64,000 bases of DNA from G965197405 sp965197405 (GCA_965197405.1 OZ240206.1:2480001-2544000), one strand, 5' to 3'. Numbered from the stretch's first letter, positions 7,847 to 16,814 are shown. The notes: generated by a model not told the origin, from the sequence alone. Translations and numbers: made by a program.

Positions 7847-9109
7847 ATGGCTAACTTGGAGACTGGGGTAAACGTCATTCTGGGCGGCAACATAGGGCCG
7901 CGCATCAGGGAGACGCTCACAGAGTACGCCCAGCGGAAGGGGATGCCGCTGAACGAGTACGTCAAGACTCACACCGGCTTCATGGCGGCGCTGCTGGCCC
8001 TGAACAAGGCGTCGGGTATGCGAGTATACGACGTAGTGGAAGAAGAGGCCTTCGATGAGTCCGCCATCGCGAGCCGGCGCAGAGGCCCCAACTTCATCCT
8101 CGATGACCAGACCCACATCTTTTTCCGGCAGGGAGGATATGACAACGCCTCTCCTGAGGGGATAGAGTTCCTCGACGTCCTCGGAGGCGGCAGAAGGAGC
8201 ATAGTCCCGGGTAGCCAGGGCATCGTGGAGATGACCAAGGACACGTGGGTGAAGGAAGTCTTCTTCGATTCAGCCACGGACGTGACCTTTCTCAACACTC
8301 TGGCCTTTGGCGAGTACTTCGGTGGGAAGGACTATTTCGGCACGGAAGAGTGTGTAGAGGTGGGACGAGAGGTGAATGAGCTTTACCCGGGGCGGGTCCT
8401 GACCTTGGGCACCGTCGAGCCCAACCGGGAGGGGCACCTGGAGAGGCTTGAGTACTACGTCAAAGAGTTGAAGATGACGGGCCTCAAGCTCTATCCCTGG
8501 GATGCCACCTCCCAGGGCGGCTGGTATCAGGACGACGAGAAGCTGGCCTATCCCCTGTGGGAGAAGTGTCTGGAGTTGGGAGTGGACAAGATTCACATCC
8601 ATAAGGGAATTCCCGCTTCCTTCACGATGGCCAAGTACGTCCATCCCCAGGATATAGACCTGCCTATAAGGGACTTCCCCAACCTCAATTTCATCATCTA
8701 CCACGCGGCTTTTCCCTACGTGGACGAGCTGACCGCATTGAACACCGGCAGAACGCCCCGTCCCAACCTGTACGTGGACCTGGGTTCCACCTTTGCCATG
8801 CTGGTGAATACGCCGGTGGCCCTCGCCCACAATATGGGAAAGCTGCTGAGGCACATCCACGCCGACCACATCTGCTGGGGGACCGACACCCCCATATGGG
8901 GCGCGCCCGAGTGGCAGATTGAGGCGATGCGAAAGCTCACCATTCCCGATGAGTTGATTGCCGGGTATGGGTATCCTGAGTTCACCGATGCCGACAAGGA
9001 GCAGATATTCGGCGGCAACATGGCAAGGCTCTATGGCCTCAACATTGACGAAATGAAGAGCCGTATCAAGGACGACAAGATTTCCCAGGCCAGGGCCAGC
9101 ATCGGCTAG
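7847..9109 (+). CDS. Amidohydrolase (metal-dependent hydrolase, amidohydrolase-2 family)
   Basis: 420 residues. The C-terminal two-thirds is a TIM barrel of the amidohydrolase-2/ACMSD type: GLKLYPWDA, KIHIHKG (metal-binding His), FIIYHAAFPYVDEL and HICWGTDTPIWGAP (Asp of the metal site), ending in an IFGGNMARLYGL helix typical of the family. Members hydrolyse or decarboxylate cyclic and aromatic intermediates. GGAAGGAGGG precedes ATG 7847. It heads a probable operon with an FmdB-like zinc ribbon, a Rieske ferredoxin, a decayed second Rieske gene and a VOC protein, and a later LLM oxidoreductase; this looks like one degradation pathway. The expected N-terminal HxH site is not evident. Confidence 0.82.
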   Translation: MANLETGVNVILGGNIGPRIRETLTEYAQRKGMPLNEYVKTHTGFMAALLALNKASGMRVYDVVEEEAFDESAIASRRRGPNFILDDQTHIFFRQGGYDNASPEGIEFLDVLGGGRRSIVPGSQGIVEMTKDTWVKEVFFDSATDVTFLNTLAFGEYFGGKDYFGTEECVEVGREVNELYPGRVLTLGTVEPNREGHLERLEYYVKELKMTGLKLYPWDATSQGGWYQDDEKLAYPLWEKCLELGVDKIHIHKGIPASFTMAKYVHPQDIDLPIRDFPNLNFIIYHAAFPYVDELTALNTGRTPRPNLYVDLGSTFAMLVNTPVALAHNMGKLLRHIHADHICWGTDTPIWGAPEWQIEAMRKLTIPDELIAGYGYPEFTDADKEQIFGGNMARLYGLNIDEMKSRIKDDKISQARASIG

Positions 9110-9230
9110 GGGGTTGCGGCCGCTCCTGGCATGGGTCGGGGTCCGAGAGTCTAAGCATTACACCCTGGGGTGGCCCGAAAGTGGCTGCCCCAGGGGTGCG
9201 TGAGAGGACATTGAGAGGAGATGAAGGGCC

Positions 9231-9524
9231 ATGCCCAGGTATGACTACAGGTGTCTCGAGTGCGACCAGACCTTTGAGGCGGCTCACAGCGTGAGCGTCG
9301 GTCCCTTGAAGGAGTGCAAGCTCTGCGGCGGCGGGTCCGTGCAGAAGCTAATCTCGGCCCCCATGATTAACACCATCAAGTCCGGCAGCCCTACCGGCGC
9401 CAGGTACGAAAAAATGAGCAAGAAGGAAATCATTGACGTGGAGTCTCCCCCACTGATCGCTATGGAGCAGCAGGATGGGATGAAGGAAAAAATGGCAATC
9501 ATGTACGGCGGGAAACTGGACTAA
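9231..9524 (+). CDS. FmdB-family zinc-ribbon protein
   Basis: 97 residues. The N-terminus is the classic FmdB regulatory domain: MPRYDYRCLECDQTFE with CxxC at Cys8/Cys11 and a second CxxC at Cys29/Cys32, followed by a short tail without further domains. The family is small, cytoplasmic and poorly understood, often encoded beside amide or CoA catabolism genes. A GAGAGGAG site lies before the ATG. It sits 121 bp after the amidohydrolase and 41 bp before the Rieske gene on the same strand. Confidence 0.85.
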   Translation: MPRYDYRCLECDQTFEAAHSVSVGPLKECKLCGGGSVQKLISAPMINTIKSGSPTGARYEKMSKKEIIDVESPPLIAMEQQDGMKEKMAIMYGGKLD

Positions 9525-9565
9525 CCCGGACGCCCGGATTCCGAAATCAGACCAGAGGAGAGCGA

Positions 9566-9886
9566 ATGCCACAGGACTTCGTGAAAGTAGCGCATACCTA
9601 CGACCTGCCGCCCGGCCAGAAAACGGTGGTGGAAGTGGGAGACGAACGGATTCTGTTAATCAACGTGGAAGGCAGCTACTACGCTGTGGATGACGAGTGT
9701 ACCCACGCCTACGCCCGGCTGTCCCTGGGCCAGGTCTTTGGCGACGAGATGATATGCCCCGTCCACGGAGCGGTGTTCAACGTGAAGACGGGCGCTGTGC
9801 AATCCCCCCCCGCCTACAGGGACCTCCCGACCTATCCCGTCAGGATAGAGGGCGACGACATCCTCATCGGCCCTCCGGAGGCTTGA
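9566..9886 (+). CDS. Rieske [2Fe-2S] ferredoxin
   Basis: 106 residues, the length of the soluble ferredoxin component of ring-hydroxylating oxygenases. Cluster ligands are Cys45/His47 (CTH) and Cys64/His67 (CPVH). The following VFNVKTGAVQSPPA and the closing YPVRIEGDDILI are typical of BphF/NdoA-like ferredoxins. It would pass electrons to an oxygenase in the cytoplasm; no Rieske oxygenase is encoded in the window, so the partner is unknown. GAGGAG precedes the ATG. A degenerate second copy follows directly downstream. Confidence 0.9.
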   Translation: MPQDFVKVAHTYDLPPGQKTVVEVGDERILLINVEGSYYAVDDECTHAYARLSLGQVFGDEMICPVHGAVFNVKTGAVQSPPAYRDLPTYPVRIEGDDILIGPPEA

Positions 9887-9932
9887 GAAGGCAGCCGGAC
9901 ACACCGGTCATAGGCGAGGAGAGAAACAGACC

Positions 9933-10182
9933 ATGCCCGAGGCCTTCGCCGCTGGTCAATCTGGACGGCAGCCACTACGCCGCCGAGGAGTTGTGCCCTC
10001 ATCCCGGTGCGGCGTTGTCCCAAGGCGGACTCCACAAGGAGTACGTGGAGTGCCCACTCCATGAAAGCACCTTCAACGTTAAAACCGGCAAGGCAATGAC
10101 GCCCCCGCCCCTTGCACGGTCTCCCAAGACCCCACCCGTCCCTCTACGCGTCAAGGTACAAGTCCGTCTATTCATAACATAA
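9933..10182 (+). pseudogene. Degenerate second Rieske ferredoxin gene
   Basis: ATG 9933 has a GAGGAGAG site and starts MPEAFA, similar to MPQDFV of the neighbour. From 9952, in another frame, the sequence reads NLDGSHYAAEELCPHPGAAL and CPLHESTFNVKTGKAM, with Cys-x-His and Cys-x2-His Rieske ligands intact. Compared with the gene at 9566, about 27 codons between start and the NLDG strand are missing, and the deletion is out of frame. The cluster-binding part remains open to the stop at 10182. This looks like a tandem duplicate that has lost its N-terminal strands. An alternative start in the correct frame with a ribosome site is not evident. Confidence 0.7.
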
Positions 10183-10201
10183 CTAACATAACGAGGTAGC
10201 C

Positions 10202-10615
10202 ATGTTCACCAAAGTACATCACGTAACCTATGTGGTGCAGAACGTCCAGGAGATGGCAGACTACCTGGAAAGGAACTTTGGCTTGAAGCCCGAAAGCACC
10301 GATGACTTCCCCGACAGGGGATTCAAGGCTATCCTGTACCGGGTCGGACCAACGGTGGTGGATTTCTTTGAACCCACCAGCGACGACACCCCGCTGGCGC
10401 GGCAGTTGAAGGAGAACGGCCCTGGGGTGGCCCACGTAGCATGGGGTGTGGATGGCATTGACCAGGTCTTCACCGACTTGAAGGCTAAGGGAAATGAGAT
10501 GCGCGGGGATGCGCCCAGCCAGAGTCCCTTTGGGTACAGGACAGCTAGCATAGAGCCCGGTAGCTCCCACGGCATATACTTCCAGCTAGCCGAGGGCGAA
10601 GTCGGGGTCTTTTGA
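10202..10615 (+). CDS. VOC-family protein (methylmalonyl-CoA epimerase-like)
   Basis: 137 residues, a single vicinal-oxygen-chelate module pair. Metal ligands can be placed: His7 in KVHHVTYVV, His in GVAHVAWGVDGID, and Glu near the C-terminus (YFQLAEGE). The arrangement resembles methylmalonyl-CoA epimerases and glyoxalase-like enzymes. Its neighbours (Rieske genes, LLM oxidoreductase) suggest a catabolic role rather than propionate metabolism. It starts 20 bp after the Rieske pseudogene, with AACGAGGTAGCC ahead of the ATG. Confidence 0.8.
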   Translation: MFTKVHHVTYVVQNVQEMADYLERNFGLKPESTDDFPDRGFKAILYRVGPTVVDFFEPTSDDTPLARQLKENGPGVAHVAWGVDGIDQVFTDLKAKGNEMRGDAPSQSPFGYRTASIEPGSSHGIYFQLAEGEVGVF

Positions 10616-10646
10616 TGCTCGACGCTAGGCGAATACAACGCCGCGC

Positions 10647-10743
10647 GTCATTCCGAACCGAGCAAAGCGGAGTGAGGAATCTAAAATGGCGCCTAACAAC
10701 AGCACGGGTCAGCCAGGATTTTAGGCCCCTCGCTCCGCTCGGA
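10647..10743 (+). repeat. Dispersed GTCATTCCGA inverted repeat, copy 1
   Basis: The left arm starts GTCATTCCGAACCGAGCAAA and continues AGCGGAGTGAGGAATCTAAAAT; the right arm reads CCCCTCGCTCCGCTCGGA. It closely matches copies at 46389 and 50502, including the shared internal GGAATCTAAAATGGCGCCTAAC string at 46389 (in part). Length is about 100 bp. No coding frame lies in it. Confidence 0.75.
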
Positions 10744-10863
10744 GCCTGCCCCTGACTTGGACAGGGGGTAACAATTGAATGACCCTTGACTGACTCTGGG
10801 TGAAGTGGCATAGACGACAATCAAGAATGACGATGGAATAGCAATGCACATGAGAGGTGAAAC

Positions 10864-11808
10864 ATGAGTCCCAAAAAGATTGGCGTAGCAGTATCGGAGC
10901 CCAATAGCGCCGCCGTTCTGGCCGGTATAGAAAGAGTGGAGGAGCTGGGACTTCCGGCGGCCTGGTTGACCACCGGCCCCTCCGGGCCGGACGGCCTTAC
11001 CCTTTTCGCTAGCGCCGCAGTACGCACCCGGAATACCCTGCTCGGCACCGCCATAACCCCCACGTACCCGCGCCATCCCGTGGTCGTGGTCCAGCAGGTC
11101 CAGGTAATCGCCCAGCTGGCGCCTGGACGGTTCCGTCTGGGCGTCGGCCCCAGCCATCGGCCCACGATGGTGGGGACCTTCGGAGTAGACTTCCGCGCGC
11201 CCCTCGGCCACCTGAGCGAGTACCTCCATATCCTCAAGGCATTGCTACGGGAGGGTTCAGTGGATTTCCAGGGAGACTACTACAAGGCCCATGCCAGCAT
11301 AGCAGCGCCGATAGACGTTCCGGTGATGGCCTCGGCCCTCGGGCCCAAGGCCTTCGAGCTATGCGGGGCCGAGTCCGACGGGGCGATTAGCTGGGTATGC
11401 CCTGCGACGTATCTGAGGGACGTGGCCCTGCCCTCCATGAAAGCGGGCGCAGACAGGGCAGGTCGCCCCGTGCCGCCTCTGATTGCCCATGCGCCCGTGT
11501 GCGTTCACGACAATGTGGACGAAGTGCGCGCGGCCATCAGGGAGCAGGTGCCCAATCCCCGGCTGCCCTTCTACCAGCATATGTTCGCCGCCGCAGGCTA
11601 TCCCGAAGCGTCAAACGGGACGTGGAGCGACGCGATGATAGACGGCACTGCCCTGGTCGGCAACGAGTCCCAGGTGGCAGACAAGGTGGAAGGCCTCCTG
11701 GCCCTGGGTGCGACGGAGGTCCTCGCGTCTCCCATACCCGCCGGCGCTGACCGGGCCGCCTCTCTGGAGCGTACCCTCCAACTGCTGGCCCAGGTCTCGA
11801 AGGCGTGA
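10864..11808 (+). CDS. LLM-class oxidoreductase (Mer-like, probably F420-dependent)
   Basis: 314 residues of the luciferase-like TIM barrel. Recognisable parts are an early GLPAAWLTTG segment, a NTLLGTAITPTYPRHP strand as in methylenetetrahydromethanopterin reductase-like proteins, QLAPGRFRLGVGPSHRP, and a C-terminal LLALGATEVLASPI. Family members reduce or oxidise small molecules with F420H2 or FMNH2. The gene starts at ATG 10864 with GAGGTGAAAC immediately upstream. A repeat element separates it from the VOC gene. It is convergent with the LLM gene at 11862. Confidence 0.85.
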   Translation: MSPKKIGVAVSEPNSAAVLAGIERVEELGLPAAWLTTGPSGPDGLTLFASAAVRTRNTLLGTAITPTYPRHPVVVVQQVQVIAQLAPGRFRLGVGPSHRPTMVGTFGVDFRAPLGHLSEYLHILKALLREGSVDFQGDYYKAHASIAAPIDVPVMASALGPKAFELCGAESDGAISWVCPATYLRDVALPSMKAGADRAGRPVPPLIAHAPVCVHDNVDEVRAAIREQVPNPRLPFYQHMFAAAGYPEASNGTWSDAMIDGTALVGNESQVADKVEGLLALGATEVLASPIPAGADRAASLERTLQLLAQVSKA

Positions 11809-11861
11809 ACACATCACAGTCTTCCAACTCCGCTGACTACGCAGAAGACGGGGGCGGCGCG

Positions 11862-12782
11862 TCACTGCCGGTGAGGTCCAGGCCCAGACTCAGGAAAGTA
11901 GGGCATCACGTCTGCTGTGAAGGTCTCCATAGCTTTCACCAGCTCCTCGACGTTCGCCGCAGCGAAATTACAGACGACGACAGGCACGCCTAGCTCCCGG
12001 TAGCGCTCCATGTCCTCACGGATCTGCCGGGGCGTACCTCGACCCGGCCTGCGCTCATCTTCGCGCGACGAGCTATACTCATCAGTAAGCCGGATGCCTT
12101 GGTGCACTGTGACCATAGGGCCCTCCGACCGCCCCGCCGCTTGTGAGAGATGGTGCAGTTGGGCCATCCGCTCCTGGAGGGTGGGCAGGGCCATCGCGGT
12201 AGGATGCCAGGCCTCGCCCACCCTTACAGCGCGCCGTAGAGCGGCGTCGCTGCGCCCGCCCACCCAGATAGGCGGGTGGGGCTTCTGATGGGGCTTTGGC
12301 TCAAACCTCACGTCGGTGAATGAAAAGAAACGCCCCTTGAAGGTGGTCGGGTCCTGGGTCCAGAGGGCTATCATCAGGCTCAGGTACTCGTCAGTCCGCC
12401 TGCCCCTCTGGTTGGAGGGCACGCCAAGGGCTTCGAACTCGTCGGGGGCGCCGCCGGCGCCGACTCCGAAGATAACCCGGCCCTGGGACAGGACATCCAG
12501 CGTGGACAGCATCTTGGCCGTCACCAGGGGATTGCGATAGGGGACCACAATAACCGTGCTGCCCAATCTGACTCGCCGGGTGAACGCTGCTGCGCAGGCC
12601 AGGACCACAAAGGCGTCATAAAAGATTGGCCCCATACTCGGCAGGAGGTGGCTTGGGGTGACCACGTGGTCGCTGACCCATACCGAATGAAACCCCAGGG
12701 CTTCGGCCCGCTGTACCGTGGTGCGCAGGTCGTCAAGGGAGACAGGATTCCCGTAATGGGGTATGCACAGACCAAACTGCAT
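11862..12782 (-). CDS. LLM-class F420-dependent oxidoreductase
   Basis: 306 residues. MQFGLCIPHYGNPVSLDDL, the AEALGFHSVWVSDHVVTP segment, LSTLDVLSQGRVIFGVGAGG and HPPIWVGGRSDAALRRAVR are the standard blocks of F420-dependent luciferase-like enzymes, with a TIGR03619-like look. No signal peptide. It is transcribed away from the E1 alpha/beta pair; no strong ribosome site is seen before ATG 12782. It is the third LLM enzyme in 10 kb. The substrate is unknown. Confidence 0.87.
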   Translation of the reverse strand: MQFGLCIPHYGNPVSLDDLRTTVQRAEALGFHSVWVSDHVVTPSHLLPSMGPIFYDAFVVLACAAAFTRRVRLGSTVIVVPYRNPLVTAKMLSTLDVLSQGRVIFGVGAGGAPDEFEALGVPSNQRGRRTDEYLSLMIALWTQDPTTFKGRFFSFTDVRFEPKPHQKPHPPIWVGGRSDAALRRAVRVGEAWHPTAMALPTLQERMAQLHHLSQAAGRSEGPMVTVHQGIRLTDEYSSSREDERRPGRGTPRQIREDMERYRELGVPVVVCNFAAANVEELVKAMETFTADVMPYFPESGPGPHRQ

Positions 12783-12891
12783 GGCGCTTCACAGGCCCAG
12801 AGATTATAGACAGAGACTATAAACAGGGGCAGTATAGTTGAGAGCGGCCACCCTGTAAAGGCAAAGCCAAGAGCTATGGTACCGCGCGCCG

Positions 12892-12920
12892 TTTACGAAC
12901 ATAGACAGCGGGTTTATAAT
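12892..12920 (+). promoter_or_regulatory. Putative sigma-70-type promoter for the E1 operon
   Basis: TTTACG (12892-12897), 17 nt, perfect TATAAT (12915-12920), about 98 bp before the E1 alpha start at 13019. Confidence 0.6.
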
Positions 12921-13018
12921 AGCCATACGGCAGATTGCAGGGAGTTGGACTCAGGACAGAAAAGCATCCGAAGAGGCCCAGAGTGCGATGGTTGAAATGC
13001 CTTATCGGAGGGTGAATA

Positions 13019-14047
13019 ATGGCTCAAATCCGGGAGACAGCACCAGCCCAGAAAGCGGCTACGGACAGCCACGAAGGCTTAGGGCTGAGCCACCAGGAGA
13101 TTCTGGGCTTCTACGGCGATATGGTCCTCACGCGCACCCTTGATGAGCGCATCTGGACCCTGAACCGCCAGGGCAAGGTCCCCATCGCCGCCTCGAGCCA
13201 GGGGCACGAGGCCGCCCAGATGGGCAGCGTGTTGGCGGCCCACAAGGACGGGGACTGTTTCCTCTTCCCCTACTACCGGGACCTATCCTTGAAGAAGATG
13301 GCGGGGCTGACGACCCTTGAAACGATGCTCTCCTTCATGGGCAAGGAAGGAGAACCCTACAGCGGCGGCAGGCAGTTCCCCCTCCAGGGGGCCGACCTGG
13401 ACCACAAGGTCATACAGATTTCCAACGTCGTATCGGCGGGCATGACCCAGGCGGTGGGTTACGCCCTGGGCTGCAAAATGCTGGGGGACAAGACCGTGGT
13501 CCTCTGCTACTTTGGCGACGGCGGCTCAAGCCAGGGCGAGTGCCACGAAGCCATGAACTTCGCGGGGATACACAAGCTGCCCATCGTCTTCATCTGTGAG
13601 AACAACAGGTACGCTATCTCCGTCCCCCTGGAGAAGCAGATGGCCATTGACGACGTGGCCGACCGGGCTGCGAGCTACGGCTTTCCCGGACTTACGGTGG
13701 ATGGCATGGACTTCTTCCACGTCTTCGACGCGACCAGGGAGGCCATAGGCCGCGCCCGCTCCCAGGGGCCGGCGCTGCTGGAGATGAAGGTAGAGCGCTA
13801 CATGCCCCATACCACCGACGACGACGACCGCCGCTACCGGCCCAGGGAGGAGGTTGAGCAGGCCCGCCAGCGCGACCCCATCCTCCTGCTGCGCTCCTAC
13901 CTCATGGAGGCGGGCCTTATGACCGAGGAGCAGGACGAGGAGATTCGTCGCCAGGCGAGGGCGGAGGTAAACCAGGCCACCGATGACGCCGACGCCGCTC
14001 CCTACCCTGACCCGTCCACAGTCCACGACCATGTCTACGCACCGTAA
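13019..14047 (+). CDS. 2-oxoacid dehydrogenase E1 component, alpha subunit
   Basis: 342 residues of the thiamine-diphosphate-dependent branched-chain/pyruvate dehydrogenase E1 alpha family. The ThDP/Mg site is FGDGGSSQGECHEAMN (from about residue 165) ending in CENNRYAISVP. SSQGHEAAQMGS and PYYRDLSLKK are conserved upstream segments, and the phosphorylation-loop-like YRPREEVEQ lies late. With the beta subunit encoded directly downstream it would decarboxylate a 2-oxoacid and acylate a lipoyl domain. No E2 or E3 gene is in the window. TATCGGAGGGTGAATA precedes the ATG. The SSQGHEAAQ region favours branched-chain 2-oxoacids, but this is inference. Confidence 0.9.
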   Translation: MAQIRETAPAQKAATDSHEGLGLSHQEILGFYGDMVLTRTLDERIWTLNRQGKVPIAASSQGHEAAQMGSVLAAHKDGDCFLFPYYRDLSLKKMAGLTTLETMLSFMGKEGEPYSGGRQFPLQGADLDHKVIQISNVVSAGMTQAVGYALGCKMLGDKTVVLCYFGDGGSSQGECHEAMNFAGIHKLPIVFICENNRYAISVPLEKQMAIDDVADRAASYGFPGLTVDGMDFFHVFDATREAIGRARSQGPALLEMKVERYMPHTTDDDDRRYRPREEVEQARQRDPILLLRSYLMEAGLMTEEQDEEIRRQARAEVNQATDDADAAPYPDPSTVHDHVYAP

Positions 14048-14076
14048 GCCGTAGACCGTACGGAGGAGGTTGTCCT

Positions 14077-15060
14077 TTGGCTGTAAAATCGGTGATAGAG
14101 GCCGTGCGCGAGGCCATGTACGAGGAGATGAAACGGGACTCGGGCGTCTTCATAATGGGAGAGGATATAGGAAAGCGCGGGGGCGTCTTCCTGGCGACCC
14201 AGGGATTCCTGGAGGAGTTCGGCGAGAAGCGGGTGATAGACACACCCCTTGCGGAGGCCTCGATTGTAGGGATTGCCCTGGGAGCCGCCTTCAGGGGGCT
14301 GCGGCCCATCGCCGAGGTGGAGTTCGCCGACTTCATCTGGCCCACGGCCAACCAGCTCATCGGAGAGGCGGCGAGAGTCTGCTATGGGACCAACGGCGCT
14401 CTGCCCGTGCCCCTGGTAGTGCGAATACCCTATGGCGGGGGCATTCACGGCGGGCTGTACCACTCCCAGAATGTGGAGGCCTATTTCTTCCACACACCGG
14501 GCCTCAAGGTCGTCGCCCCTGCTACGCCCTATGACGCCAAGGGGCTCCTGAAGGCTTCCATCAGGGACAACAATCCCGTCGTGTTTGTCGAGCACAAGAA
14601 GACCTATCGCCTGGTGCGAGGGGAAGTCCCCGAGGAAGAGTACGTGCTGCCCATTGGGAAGGCGGATGTCAAGCGCGCCGGCGACGACATCACCCTCGTG
14701 ACCTACGGCCTCATGCTGCACTATTGCCTCGAGGCCGCGGGCATCCTCGAAGGGGAAGGCGTTGGGGTGGAAGTAGTAGACCTTCGTACCCTCAAGCCCC
14801 TGGACACCGGCACCATCCTAGACTCGGTGAAGAAGACGGGTAAGGCCCTCATCGTCCACGAGGACAACATCACCGGCGGCATAGGCGCGGAGGTATCCGG
14901 GCTGCTGGCGGAAGAGGCCTTCGAGTACCTGGATGGCCCCGTAATGAGGTTCTGCGGCCTCGACGTGCCCACCATGCCCTTTGCGCCCACCCTGGAGGAT
15001 GCGTACATGCCCGATACCGAGAGAATCGCCGCCACCCTGAGAAAGCTGGCGGCCTACTAG
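14077..15060 (+). CDS. 2-oxoacid dehydrogenase E1 component, beta subunit
   Basis: 327 residues. Transketolase-like pyrimidine domain with MGEDIGKRGGVFLATQGF and DTPLAEASIVGIALGAA, and a C-terminal transketolase domain with VVDLRTLKPLDTGTILDSVKK and HEDNITGGIGAEV. The start is taken as TTG 14077, preceded by CGGAGGAGG with a spacing near 8; the family N-terminus VIEAVREAMYEEM follows directly. It forms a heterotetramer with the alpha subunit encoded 29 bp upstream. Its stop lies 17 bp before mutL, so mutL is probably co-transcribed. Confidence 0.92.
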   Translation: MAVKSVIEAVREAMYEEMKRDSGVFIMGEDIGKRGGVFLATQGFLEEFGEKRVIDTPLAEASIVGIALGAAFRGLRPIAEVEFADFIWPTANQLIGEAARVCYGTNGALPVPLVVRIPYGGGIHGGLYHSQNVEAYFFHTPGLKVVAPATPYDAKGLLKASIRDNNPVVFVEHKKTYRLVRGEVPEEEYVLPIGKADVKRAGDDITLVTYGLMLHYCLEAAGILEGEGVGVEVVDLRTLKPLDTGTILDSVKKTGKALIVHEDNITGGIGAEVSGLLAEEAFEYLDGPVMRFCGLDVPTMPFAPTLEDAYMPDTERIAATLRKLAAY

Positions 15061-15077
15061 GGCGCGTTTGGGATGCC

Positions 15078-16814
15078 ATGTCCATAAAAGTCCTGGCTTC
15101 TGATGTTGCAGCCAAGATAGCCGCGGGCGAGGTGGTCGAGCGGCCCTCGTCGGTGGTGAAGGAGTTGCTGGAGAACTCCCTGGATGCGGGCGCCACTCAG
15201 ATCACGGTGGAGGTGAAGGGCGGAGGCATCGAGCTTATACGAGTCACCGACAACGGCTCCGGCATACCCGCCGGCGACGCGGAGCTAGCCTTCCACCGCC
15301 ACGCCACAAGCAAGATTTCCAGCGCATCCGACCTGGACTCCATCGGGACCTTTGGCTTCAGGGGGGAGGCCCTGCCCAGCATCGCCTCCGTATCTCGCAT
15401 GTCCCTGGTCACGCGTGCCCACGATGCCACCGCCGGTCGCGAGGTCCGCCTGAAGTGGGGAGAGGTCGTCGGGAGCGGCCCCAGGGGATGCCCTCCGGGT
15501 ACTTCCGTAGACGTTCAGGGCCTCTTCGAGAACCTGCCCGCGCGGCGCAAGTTCCTCAAGTCCCCGGCGGGAGAGAAGGCCCGCATCAGCGACCTGATTT
15601 CCCGCTACGCCCTCGCTTTCCCCGAGATACACTTCCGGCTGCTCGTGGATGGCAGAAACGCCCTCACCTCCCCGGGCAACGGCGTCCTTGCCGATGCCCT
15701 GGTCTCCGTCTATGGCGCAGAGACGGCGGGCGCTCTGCTCAGCGTCTCCTGGGAGGGACCGGACGACGGCTACGGAGTCAAGGGGTTCATCAGCTCCCCT
15801 TCCCTGCACCGGGCCAATCGCAGCTACATCACGTTCCTCGTAAACCGGCGCTGGATACAGAGTTCCCTCCTCTCCTTTGCCCTGGCGGAGTCCTACCAGG
15901 GTTTCCTTCCTGAGAAACGCCATCCCCTCGCGGTGCTTGGCCTGACCGTCCCGGCGTCGGATGTGGACGTGAACGTACACCCCACCAAACGGGAGGTGCG
16001 TTTCCTCCATGAGGACAAGCTCTTCTCCACGCTCCAGCGAGCCGTGCGGGCTTCCCTCGTAGGTACGTCTCCCGTGCCCGAGATGCGTTTCGGTGGTGGG
16101 ACTCCGTTTGAGGCAAGGCCCGCGACCCCGGGCTTCGCCTTTCCGTCTTATCCTGGAGACCCCCGGCAGGGCGGCCTCCCCCTGAGCATCACACCCGCCG
16201 GACCCTCCGCTACGCCGGTGGAGGCCATGTCCTCCCTGCGGATACTGGGACAGGTGAGGAATACCTATCTCGTGGCGGAGGGCTCCATCGGGCTGTACCT
16301 GATAGACCAGCACGCCGCCCACGAGCGTGTGCTGGTGGAGAAAGTCCGTGAGGAGGTCGCCGGTAAGACCTCCCAGGCGCAGGCCCTCCTGGAGCCGCAG
16401 AGCGTTGAGCTTTCCCCCGGCCAGGAGGAGCTGGTACAGGCGGGCATGGAGCTTCTGGAGCGGTACGGGTTTGTCCTGGAGCCTTTCGGAGAGAGGACGT
16501 ACCTGCTGCGCGCCCTTCCAGCCGTGGTCAAAGACGCCACCCTTGCGTTCAAGTCCGACCCGGCGAAGGCCTTGCTGGAGGTGCTGGACCTCATGGCCTA
16601 CGAGGGCCTGTTGAGGGACCGGGAGGAAGCCCTTGCCGCCTCCATCGCCTGCCACAGCGCAGTACGGGCGGGTATGGGTCTCAGCCAGCAGGAGATGGAG
16701 GAGTTGGTGCGCCAGCTTGAGGCCTGCCACAGTCCCCACACCTGCCCTCATGGCCGCCCTACCATGGTCCACCTCAGCTCTCATCACCTGGAACGGGAGT
16801 TTGGCAGGAGGTAG
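15078..16814 (+). CDS. mutL: DNA mismatch repair protein MutL
   Basis: 578 residues. The GHKL ATPase domain has KELLENSLDAGA, DNGSGIPAGD, HATSKISS and GTFGFRGEALPSI. The C-terminal domain has the endonuclease metal motif DQHAAHERV (Asp410), ACHSAVRAG and CPHGRPTMVH near residue 556, so this is an endonuclease-type MutL of organisms lacking MutH. It couples MutS mismatch recognition to nicking and strand removal. The Pro/Gly-rich linker lies around residues 335-380. It directly follows the E1 beta gene without a visible promoter; no mutS is in the window. Confidence 0.96.
   Translation: MSIKVLASDVAAKIAAGEVVERPSSVVKELLENSLDAGATQITVEVKGGGIELIRVTDNGSGIPAGDAELAFHRHATSKISSASDLDSIGTFGFRGEALPSIASVSRMSLVTRAHDATAGREVRLKWGEVVGSGPRGCPPGTSVDVQGLFENLPARRKFLKSPAGEKARISDLISRYALAFPEIHFRLLVDGRNALTSPGNGVLADALVSVYGAETAGALLSVSWEGPDDGYGVKGFISSPSLHRANRSYITFLVNRRWIQSSLLSFALAESYQGFLPEKRHPLAVLGLTVPASDVDVNVHPTKREVRFLHEDKLFSTLQRAVRASLVGTSPVPEMRFGGGTPFEARPATPGFAFPSYPGDPRQGGLPLSITPAGPSATPVEAMSSLRILGQVRNTYLVAEGSIGLYLIDQHAAHERVLVEKVREEVAGKTSQAQALLEPQSVELSPGQEELVQAGMELLERYGFVLEPFGERTYLLRALPAVVKDATLAFKSDPAKALLEVLDLMAYEGLLRDREEALAASIACHSAVRAGMGLSQQEMEELVRQLEACHSPHTCPHGRPTMVHLSSHHLEREFGRR

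Noticed and set aside
9933..10182. Recoded or frameshifted functional Rieske gene like the rhodanese case
   Set aside because: The break is a deletion with loss of about 27 codons, not a single codon replacement, so decay is the simpler reading.
15285..16787. Open frame of 500 codons on the minus strand
   Set aside because: It lies fully antisense to mutL, which has clear family motifs. GC-rich codon usage leaves such shadow frames open.
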